Shown here one piece after another: positions 56,101 to 64,000 of a DNA stretch of 64,000 bases. Source of the DNA: Bacteroidota bacterium (GTDB lineage: Bacteria; Bacteroidota; Bacteroidia; AKYH767-A; OLB10); NCBI GenBank assembly GCA_016714005.1, contig JADJOA010000015.1:30301-94300 (forward strand). Reading direction: 5' to 3'. The translations under genes were made by a program, and so were the position numbers. Position 1 is the first letter of the stretch. Each line of letters opens with the position of its first letter. Below the pieces are notes generated by a model. It worked only from the letters and a program-made list of their open reading frames with translations, did not search any database and was not told the origin of the DNA.

Positions 56101-59100
56101 CTGTTGGAACGGCAATTACAGCCAACAATTATAGCGCAATAACATACCTTGAAGGTGCTACAGCTAACTACTACTTTATCGTTGGTAAAAATACTGCTAA
56201 CGAAGGGGTACTATTAAGATCTGCTGCTGCAAGTTTGACTTCTTTTGCTGCGTTTACGACCACAGTTACAAATTACTCAGCTACGGATATTAACAAAATA
56301 AGGTATAAAGATGCAACTACTGCTTACGCAGTTGGTGATGATGGTATGCTCTATACTACAACAAATAACGGAACTACCTGGACTGCGCTCAATACCGGGC
56401 AGGCTTTTGATATTTTAGATTCTTATTTTAAAACCTTAGGGGCAACAGGAGAAGGAATTGCCATATTAAAAAATGGATCAGCCAACGAAATTTGGAAGAC
56501 AAATACCGGGGGAACCTCATGGACTCAACTTAATACAAATTCTTTTAACCTTATTACTCCATATAAAGAAGCAGGCTCTGATGTAAAGTTATTGGGAGTA
56601 GGAAATTCAGGTAGGGTTGAGCGTGTGCTAATGACTACCTGGCCCTTTGGTACTATTAATATTTCTCCAACAGGTGCATCTGCAACTAACTTGCATGCAT
56701 GCGCTACTGTTAAGTATAACAACGGAACTGATAAATACTTTGCTGCAGTTGCCGGAACTTCAAACACCCTTTTTTATTGTTACAATATTGAAGCCGTAAA
56801 TCCTGCATGGCAGCAAGTAACTCTTGCAGGGGTTGTTGTCCCTGCCGGACAGTACATAAAGAGAATTATCTTGCAGGAGTTCACATCAAACAATACGTTA
56901 AGCGGGGTTTTAACCTTGAGTAATGGAAGGGTTTATTACGTTAGAGCTACAGACTTTAACACTACTCCTGTATTTAGTTCAGGACCGTTTTTAGCACCAT
57001 TTAATGGAACAGAAAACTTTGCAGATCTAGTAAACCTAAAATCAGAAATACCACCAACAACTTACACCTCTCATAACGAAGTTTATGGCTATAATAAAAC
57101 AACAAGTTATTTGGTAAGGTTTACTCTTTCAAGTAGCTCTTTCACGAATACAGCTACCAATGTATCTTCTTCATTTGCGGCAAACAATGTCAACACCTTG
57201 GCTGTAGTGCCTGATGGTACAAACCGAAATGTACAACTCGGTACTGTTAGCGGAAAATTAAGAAGAGCCATTCATACCTATAATACTATTACTACTACAA
57301 TTTCATCTACAAATTTATTGACAGTAAAGCTTTTGCCACTAAGAGATATAGAGGCAAGGAATACATCTAATATTTTAGCTGTAGGTGATAATGGAACTAT
57401 GATTTCATCTTCTAATGCCGATGTTACTAACGTAGCCTCTATTGCTACTTTAGAACTTGAAAACGATCATACCTTCAACATAAACACTACCAACCTTTAT
57501 ACTAAATCAGGAACAACTTTCTGGATGTATGGATCCGATAATGGAAAACTAAACAAGATTGTTTCAACTGTTGGTAATGTAGTTACATCAAGCGAATTTA
57601 CTCTGCCGGGTTCTATGTCATCCATAAACGACCTAAAGTCTGATGCTAATGGTAATGCGGTGTGGGTAGGCAATGGAGGAATCCAACAGACAAGTAGCGA
57701 TTTAACTGTTGTAAATCCTGTTATTACTCAACACGGAACAATAAATTCAGGTTTAAACTATAAAGGCGTTACCTTAAAACCAACTACCACAGATACCTAT
57801 ATTGCAGCCTCAGGCGGGCAGATGTATTTATATGGAACTGGCTATTCAATGAAGGTTAATAATCTGTTTCTGTATAAACTTAACGATGTTAATTTTTATG
57901 ATGCACCTAACGGATATGTTGTTGGCGAATCTGGTATTTACCGTTCAACCACCAATTCATCATTATCTTGGAACGTAATCCCCCTGTTTACAACGGTACT
58001 ACTTTGCTTTCTGCAAAAACAGTACACATGATTACAAACAATAAAGCCATGGTTGGTGGTGCAATGTCATTTATGGGTCGTATAAACGGTAATTTATTTG
58101 GCACATATTATTCAAATGCAAGTTATCCTAATATTATTTTAAAGGACATAGACTTTAAGAACGGACGAGGCTTGATTATAGGCAGCACATTGGTTGGTGC
58201 TTTAAAACGAATTACTTACTACAAAACGAATGATAATGGAAATACATGGTATGGATCTTCTGTTGTTAACTCAAATATAAACCCAGTTACCTTTACAACA
58301 ATTGCAACTGTTCCTACGTTAGCTGGTCAATTCCCATTTACGTTACCATCAAATGCAACAACCAAAGATGTTAATGCCATACATATTTTTGATAACATGC
58401 ATTTTGTTGGTGTGGGTGAGGTAGTACTGTTGTTTATGGCGATTTAACTACTGCAAATCAAAATATTAATCACCAATACCAGACTACCAACATGCCTAAT
58501 TTGACATCGGCAATTTTAACTGATGTAACTTTTGTTGATGATAAGGTAGGATACATTGTTGGTTCCACTGGAGTTTCTTGGAGAACAAAATCTGCATCAG
58601 GATATGCCAACTATGGAGGACCAATACCGGTTTCAGCACCGCCAAGCGTTGTTCAGTTTGAGGTAACATGCGATTTACCCACTAAAGCTAATAATGTCTG
58701 CACAACAACTTCTGCAAACATCAATCTTACAACTGTAAACTTCCCAAGCAGGCTAGATGGGTTTATTGGTGGTAGCAACTCAGCATGCAGCAGCTATGCT
58801 TTATATGCTCAATTATACCATAGCGAAAGCGGACTTTATTCAACACGTTTTTGGTATGATAAATTAGGACGATTAATTCTTTCGCAAAACACCAAGCAAT
58901 TTAATGGTAACGGTGTGCCTGGTAACACTAGACCAAGATACAGCTACACTTTATACGATGAACTTGGTCGCATTAAGGAGGTGGGTGAAAAAATTGAGAA
59001 CCCATACGGATTGATTGTTGAGCCCCCACATTTCCAAAGCATATTTGGTTCAACATTAAGCGGTGTTTACAATCCCAAATTGATTGATGATGATAGATAT

Positions 59101-61821
59101 TTAGATTTCATTGAATGGTTTGACAACACCAACTCAACTACAGTAAACGATTACAAAACCAAACGCGAGGTTGTAAGAACATTTTATGATACACCAAATT
59201 CTATTGTTCCTTTAGCAGTTCTTACCCAAAGTGAGGAAACAATGCGTAAACGTGTTGCTTCTATAACATACGAAGATTGGTTTGACAGACTTACCACAAG
59301 CATTCCTCCAGGTGAACCTAACGATCTCTCCTACGAACATGCCACACATTACGATTATGACATACATGGCAATGTTAACTCTCTTGTACAGGATAATAAA
59401 AAACTAAGTGCAACAGACCCTAACGAACAATATAAGAGACTTGATTATGAGTATGATCTTATAAGCGGAAAGGTAAACAAGGTTACTTACCAAAAGGATT
59501 TGCACGACCAGTTTATACATGCTTATACTTACGATGCCGATAACCGCATTACAGAAGTTAAAACAAGTAAAGACAATATAGTTTGGACTAAAGATGCCCG
59601 TTACGATTATTATGACCATGGTCCCTTAGCGCGCATAGAACTGGGACAAAACCAGGTACAGGGTGTTGATTATGCTTACACATTGCAAGGCTGGCTAAAA
59701 GGTATTAACAGCAACGTGCTTACCGATGTGGCTGATATGGGCAAAGACAGCAAGTATGGCAACCTTAATCAAAACTTTGGGCGCGATGCCTTTGGTTATA
59801 CCATTGGTTACAATAACAATGATTATACACCAATTAATTTAACCAACTGGAGTGGTGCCGACAGGTTTGAAGCCAGCATTAATCCAACAAGCAATTTAGG
59901 AACCGGCATGAAGGAACTGTTTAATGGAAACATAGCACGGACAGTTGCTACCATTACACCCACAGGTACCTATGCTTACGGTAGTGTTACCCCGGCTTAT
60001 GCATTACCACTTGGCAGTGTTTATGGTTATGATCAGTTAAACCGAATTCGATCTTCCGTAAGTTATAACAATATTAATACAACCTCTAACGGATGGTTAA
60101 GCAACGTACCAAACATTAACCAGTACGAAACGAGTTATACTTACGATAAAAATGGAAATATTACAAATCTTAAACGTAAGGATCAAACCCCTGGCAATAC
60201 GGTTGATTTTGACAATATAGACTATAAATACTATACAAACGGAGGTGCCAAAAAATTACAAAACAGGTTGTATAAAGTATTTGATACAGGCACTGCCTTA
60301 ACATCGGGTGCTGATGTTGTTAACCAATTACCAGCAGGTGTTTTTGATGATTTATCTACAAACGTAAATGCCGGAGTAAACAATAACTATGTGTATGACG
60401 AAATAGGCAATTTAATTAAAGACAAAGCCGAAAACCTGGAGACTATTATTTGGAGAGTAGATGGCAAAATTGCTGAAATAGACAGACCAACAGGCTCCGG
60501 TAAAGCTGACTTAATGTTTGATTACGATGGAGGTGGAAACCGTATTGCCAAGCATGAATATACAGATGCTGGTTCGTATGTTAAATCTACCTATTATGTA
60601 CGCGATGCAAGCGGCAACGTAATGGCTGTTTACGAAAAAACCAATGAGCCTGCGTTTACCCTCATGGAGCGGCATATATATGGCTCAAGCAGGCTGGGAA
60701 TGGACGTTACTTTGGTAGATATGTTAGGTACAAATGGTACACCTGCACCAACTAATATTAGTAACCTGCTTGGTAAGCGCCAGTACGAAATCAGCAACCA
60801 CTTAGGTAATGTACAGGCTGTAGTTCTCGACTTTAAAATACCCGTTGACGATGGCTCAAACAGCACCGCCAATGGCATTGCCGACTACTACATTGCCAAC
60901 ATTGTTAACGCACAAGATTACTATCCGTTCGGGATGATTATGCCCGCAAGGGATTTTAGCAGCAGCGGGTATAGGTACGGGTTTAATAGAGAGGTCAGAA
61001 AAGGATAATGAAATTGCTGGAAACGGTAATTTCTAATACAACAACATTTCGTGAATATAACTCCCGTTTAGGTATCTGGATGACGATTCTAAGGATGATT
61101 TGCAGCCATGGCAATCACCTTACTGTGCAATGAACGGAAATCCAGTATTATTCTCTGATCCTAATGGAGATATAGTTCCAATTATATTTGTTATATGGGC
61201 TGTGGCTGAAGTAGCCATGACAGCTTATGATGCATATGATACCTACAAGACTGTTTCAGATCCCAAATCGACACCTGCTCAAAAAACCGCTGCAGTCGCT
61301 GGATTTACTGGCGGGTTGCTTCTACCCGGTGGAGGATATGAATGTTGCTGCAAAACAGACCGTTAAAGTAGTAGAAAAGAAGATTCTAAAAACAGCAGAG
61401 ACAATCAGAAGAGCAAGCAGCAAAAAATATTGAGATTAGCAGCAATTAAAAAGTCTAATTTTGTAAAATCAGCCGATGGTGCATGGAGTGCTAATTCTTA
61501 CAGAAAGAATCTTCAAAAGTATACCGGAAAATTGGCAGATGGGGTTTGATGCTCACTCATACATTACCTAAGTCAACAGAATTTGCAGCTTATTTTAAGA
61601 AGGCTGGCCTTGATGTTAATGATCCCGTGAATATGGTTTGAGAGAGGCTAAGGAACACAGTACTACAGCGATTGGGCAAGCAAAATCAAAGGAACATCTT
61701 AAACTATGGAAGGATTTATGTCTGGCAATCCTAAAGCAACGAAAGAACAAATACTTAAACAAAGGGATGTTATTGAACAAAAATTTGGGGAAACGCGAAA
61801 GGTAATACGCCAACTCAATAA
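47186..61821 (+). CDS. Giant RHS-repeat polymorphic toxin (~4,880 residues; about ten frame breaks)
   Basis: Signal SNLKHLLKLFALTCISLIS. Order of parts: N-terminal beta region; EEGKKKEVVSYFDGSFKNRQ with IYDTYGRPAISVLPTPV near 48,200-48,340 (RHS-type opening); a long linker region to ~52,450; an eleven-copy four-Cys repeat (52,723-55,222); YNSLNQLVRQSLPDHDK then LPNGLDSRLNITATQFIDAN and a YCF48/BNR propeller (~55,700-58,650); YD repeats and the RHS core (58,800-61,170) with HLGNVQAVVLD and DYYPFGMIMPAR; then a toxin tip with AHHTLPKSTEF. Frame breaks near 48858, 50510, 50950, 52450, 55690, 58000, 58425, 60980 and several in the tip are single-base; sequence sense continues at each. RHS shells encase a C-terminal toxin that is released after autoproteolysis, so this is the main effector of the locus. 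A 16-kb effector is near the upper size limit for the family. Confidence 0.85.
52723..55222 (+). repeat. Eleven tandem four-cysteine repeats in the giant RHS protein
   Basis: Units of ~66-80 residues with the consensus C-x3-Y-x2-Y-x2-A-x2-Y-N, then F-x2-GYC-x-C-x3-Y-x2-Y, then W-x-GCN. Eleven copies are recognisable by the CxC box, e.g. GFCSC, GYCFC, GYCDC, GYCQC, GYCSC, GYCVC, GYCNC, DYCNC and NLCNC, with a twelfth decayed start (GYCED). Each unit has four Cys, suggesting two disulfides. Copies 4-9 are most alike, pointing to expansion in the middle of the array. I do not recognise a named domain. Confidence 0.8.
55700..58650 (+). other. YCF48/BNR-like propeller segment inside the giant RHS protein
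   Basis: Repeated Asp-box units occur every ~60 residues: KTFDAGQTWTQV, KTTDGGMNWDML, STTNGGASFSV, TTTNNGTTWTAL, KTNTGGTSWTQL, STTNSSLSWNVI and KTNDNGNTWYGS, each after a GYAVG/GYVVG-type strand. This is the signature of YCF48/BNR-type beta-propellers. It sits just before the YD repeats. Likely an extracellular, ligand-facing module. Confidence 0.75.
58800..61170 (+). other. YD repeats and RHS-associated core of the giant protein
   Basis: YD-type units: RFWYDKLGRLILSQN, YTLYDELGRIKEVG, YDYDIHGNVNSLVQD, YTYDADNRITEVK, YGYDQLNRIRSS, YTYDKNGNITNLK, YVYDEIGNLIKD and FDYDGGGNRIAKHEY. Then the core: RHIYGSSRLGMD, KRQYEISNHLGNVQAVV, DYYPFGMIMPARDF, YRYGFN, (frame breaks) EKDNEIAGNGN, FREYNSRLGIWMT and MNGNPVLFSDPNGD. 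The core DPNGD motif marks the end of the conserved shell and the start of the variable toxin tip. Confidence 0.88.
61170..61821 (+). other. C-terminal toxin tip, AHH/HNH-type nuclease
   Basis: After DPNGD comes a hydrophobic stretch (IVPIIFVIWAVAEVAMTAYD) like the pretoxin segments of RHS proteins. After frame restoration (breaks near 61335, 61430, 61548, 61566, 61640 and 61800) the tip reads SNFVKSADGAWSANSYRKNL, GFDAHHTLPKSTEF, AAYFKKAGLDVNDPVNMVW, EHSTTAIG and a helical end ...NTPTQ. AHH followed by LP and a D-P...W block fits the AHH group of HNH/EndoVII-fold nuclease toxins. Read through at least one non-homopolymer indel, so the exact sequence is uncertain. Confidence 0.62.
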
Positions 61822-61836
61822 CTATATTTGCAAAAT

Positions 61837-62324
61837 ATGGAAAAAAGTTTTATAGGTTTAGAGCAGAGGATAAAAAGGCTCTGTAAGAATTAAGTCTAAA
61901 GTTGATTATGATACTTTAGATATTCTCAGGAAAGATTCTCCACTTATTGAGAACAACCAATTCTTATTGCAACGGGACGAAGCTTTTGATATTGTCCAGT
62001 TTGATGATAGTTTAAATTTTGCAATATCAAAAAAATGAAGAATTTGTTGGATTCAAATATATACTGGTTTAGGTGCTTTCAATTGTTATCGAAAATTCTA
62101 AAGAAGAGTATTTTGGATTTCAAAACACAGGAATAGCAGGTCCGATAACCAACTTGGAGGCTGTGAATAATTATGAGACCGAGTTTAGGGAATTTGACAT
62201 TACTACTTGGGATGGGTCTGATATTTTTAATTGGATGGAAGTTTGTTCAACGCAATGTACAGAAAGGGTAATTGATTTATTACAAAAGGAAAGAGTTAGT
62301 AATTTAGAGATAGCATATCTGTAA
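61837..62324 (+). CDS. Candidate immunity protein (frame breaks)
   Basis: About 162 residues, 15 bases after the toxin stop. Start MEKSFIGLEQRIKRL at 61837; continues DYDTLDILRKDSPLIENNQF, QRDEAFDIVQFDDSLNF, FGFQNTGIAGPITNLEAVNN, EFREFDITTWDGSDIFNWME and ends RVSNLEIAYL. Breaks lie near 61885, 62030 and 62090. Acidic, with no signal, as expected for a cytosolic antitoxin that binds a nuclease tip. Family not recognised; the immunity role rests on position and character. Confidence 0.55.
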
Positions 62325-63119
62325 TTTTCCTGTAAGTATCCCAAAAACCTGACAACTTTAAAACAGAGAAAAAAGCTCTAATTTTAATTTGTAATGAAAA
62401 AAACAAATTCACCGAAACATAATTATCACCATAGCTCAAGGAGCATGAGAGTGGTAAAAGACGACAGACATATGTCTTTTTATGAGGATTTATGAAGGAT
62501 GTGTTGTTTGATTTTTGCAAACAAATAGGGGAGCCACAATGATTAGTATTGAACTGTGTTGAAGTTGATAAAAATGGAATTGAACTTTGCTGATTTATCT
62601 TTTGACATAGCTACAAAACCAAATTAAGCTTAACAGTAAATTAATGTAAGAACTCTTAAACTCTTTGTTTTGTAAATAACGTAATAAAATAAAATAGAAT
62701 TAAATAAAATAAAAAAAACATAATAGTTTTGTATGTAATTATCCATACAACAAACTGAACGTTTTCAATAAATAAATTAGCTAATGAAAAATCAAAAAGA
62801 AAAGAATTGCCACTATAGCAAATTATCAAAATTACAAAGTATCTCAATTAAACCCTGAAGAATCCAATACTTACAACCTTCTATTAATACATTAAAAATA
62901 TTTTTCATTTCACTTACTAATTACAGTAATGTAGGCAAAATTAGATAGTTCTTTTTAGGCCTTGTTGTTTCTATTGGCATCTAATATCTCTTCCAAAACC
63001 CAACAGTAGTCCATTTTATTTTTCAACTTTAGCACAATCTTAAGCAATTTATTATTCCCATCCTAAAACCGTTTGGAATCCACCTCCTATAAAGTTTAGC
63101 CAACTATTTCATTTATTGT
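62325..63119. other. AT-rich toxin-island spacer with unresolved gene remnants
   Basis: No intact gene can be supported. On the plus strand, a 33-codon frame (62394..62495, MKKTNSPKHNYHHSSRSM...) is followed by KDVLFDFCKQIGEPQ and CVEVDKNGIELC in shifting frames; this looks like a broken, unidentified small gene, perhaps an orphan immunity gene. On the minus strand, pieces such as NNKLLKIVLKLKNKMDYCW (about 62980-63060) and a hydrophobic stretch (62656..62847) would be placed right for the immunity gene of the minus-strand RHS, but frames are too damaged to call. Confidence 0.4.
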
Positions 63120-64000
63120 TTATAAATTACAACCATCTCCTGTACATTCTTCTGAATTTTTAGAATCATTAAAATTAACTTGGGTTGCTGGAGTTTCAGT
63201 AGATTTATTCCAGCAAACTATACTGATGTTCCATAGGTGTGGAAATAATGAACCCTGGTCCCTCTCCGGATTGAGTTGGTGTTTAGTCATAAAGAAGAGG
63301 TGAATTTCCGCTTTCTCATCGAGTTATCCATAATTCTAAGCAGGAAATCCATCAGTAGTCCCTTGTATTTTATAATCAGAAAGTTTGATTTCCGATTTAT
63401 CAAGAACTGGGCTGCCATCTGAATTTACATTTGGAGTAAAACTGTAACTGCGAGATAATAATCTATTGAAGGAGCGCTCGCGGCAATTTATTAGAAGCAT
63501 TAACGGTCAATAAACTGTTGTTGATGTTCCACTTTCAAAGCCAGTTTATCATAAGTTGGAGTGGATTCAGCTTCTCGGGAAGAGGTCGGGTCAACTGTCG
63601 TTCCGTCAGAGGTGCCAGCCCAGTACTCGAACTTGCTGTATTATTCAGTTTTGTAGCCGTTTGATTTTGAAAATCAATTATAACTTTTGTTCTGTTCGAT
63701 AAGCTGTTGAATTTACTGAATAAAAATTTCTATTATCTCCAGCAAAATACTTTGTAGGATTGCAAGGGATATAAGGAGAAATACATATGAATATATTGAG
63801 TTGTATACTTTCTCCATTGGTATAAAAGCTCTTGCCGCAACAATATATTTTTCTAAACCTTCTAAATCAATAAGCTTCTGCGAATTACATCATTTTCTGC
63901 AAATGCACAAGGGCTACTCCAAGCCATATGACTTTGCAAACGGATCGATACTTAGAATTTTCCTAATCTAGGATCATAAATCTCCAAATTTAAAAATATA
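63120..64000 (-). CDS. C-terminal end of a second RHS protein, minus strand, running off the window (many frame breaks)
   Basis: Reading in from 64000 on the minus strand gives IYDPRLGKFLSIDPFAKSYA, then WSSPCAFAENDVIRSIDLEG, a standard RHS-associated core end. The tip follows: EKYIVAARAFIPMEKVYNSI, FAGDNRNFYSVNSTAYRTEQ and KVIIDFQNQTATKLNNT, which resembles DUF3238-type modules (FIP..., F-x-GDNR-x-F, RT-x-Q). Later NVNSDGSPVLDKSEIKLSDY, EIHLFFMTKH and ECTGDGCNL end at the TAA at 63120. At least eight frame breaks. Different tip from the plus-strand giant, and convergent with it. Confidence 0.65.

Noticed and set aside
62656..62847. Hydrophobic 63-codon minus-strand frame as a membrane immunity protein
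   Set aside because: The region is almost pure A/T, so hydrophobic codons are expected by chance; no start context or conserved pattern supports it.
1..64000. tRNA or rRNA genes
   Set aside because: I scanned the longer gaps (2427-3098, 6031-6229, 19568-19855, 24203-24512, 62325-63119) for T-loop and acceptor-like pairing and found none that folds convincingly; a covariance-model search would decide.
63120..64000. Right-edge sequence as a decayed pseudogene
   Set aside because: The RHS core and tip keep sense across all frames, and the break density resembles poor base calling near a contig end more than mutational decay; cannot be settled without better reads.

Overview
The window reads as a chromosomal segment of a Bacteroidota bacterium. 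The base composition is AT-rich. One secreted protein ends in a type IX secretion (T9SS/Por) sorting domain. Several promoters resemble the Bacteroidota -7 consensus TAnnTTTG, and Shine-Dalgarno sequences are weak or absent. The giant RHS proteins have the layout seen in this phylum. I cannot name a genus.

A warning governs the whole annotation. Most long genes, including housekeeping genes that should be intact (pfkA, prmC, ribD, thyA, xerD, dnaX, mutL), are broken by single-base frame changes, mostly in A/T or G/C runs, and the protein resumes at once in another frame. I read this as leftover sequencing or assembly indels, not gene decay, and annotate each as one gene. gyrB, the ABC-F gene, one FKBP gene and one universal stress gene are intact. 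Indel density rises toward the right edge (about 61-64 kb).

1-34.5 kb is ordinary core genome: start of gcvT (left edge), a patatin / beta-barrel protein, a T9SS-exported adhesin-like protein, pfkA, an N-acetylglucosamine-kinase-like gene, a membrane glycosyltransferase, a NUMOD4/HNH gene, prmC and divergent ribD, a DMT exporter, a DUF7009-like / FdhF-YdeP / small-protein operon, xerD-folA-thyA-gyrB, a DUF1761 membrane protein, a redoxin plus cytochrome c / copper monooxygenase pair, two tandem FKBP isomerases, paaD, a GNAT acetyltransferase, two universal stress proteins, dnaX, a small outer-membrane protein, a VOC protein, mutL and an ABC-F ATPase.

34.6-62.3 kb is one very long co-directional locus: a coiled-coil / beta-barrel outer-membrane protein, an Fn3-like exported protein, a membrane-anchored OmpH/Skp-like chaperone, a lipoprotein, a ~1,890-residue SpvB/RHS-shell-like protein, a 525-residue companion with a YD-type tail, a ~250-residue exported protein, and a giant (~4,880-residue) RHS protein. 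The giant carries an 11-copy four-cysteine repeat, a YCF48/BNR-like propeller, an RHS/YD core and a C-terminal AHH-type nuclease toxin, followed by a candidate immunity gene. This is a polymorphic toxin system that brings its own envelope-assembly accessories. At the right edge, on the minus strand, lies the C-terminal end of a second RHS protein with a different tip domain, so the locus looks like a toxin island running past the window.
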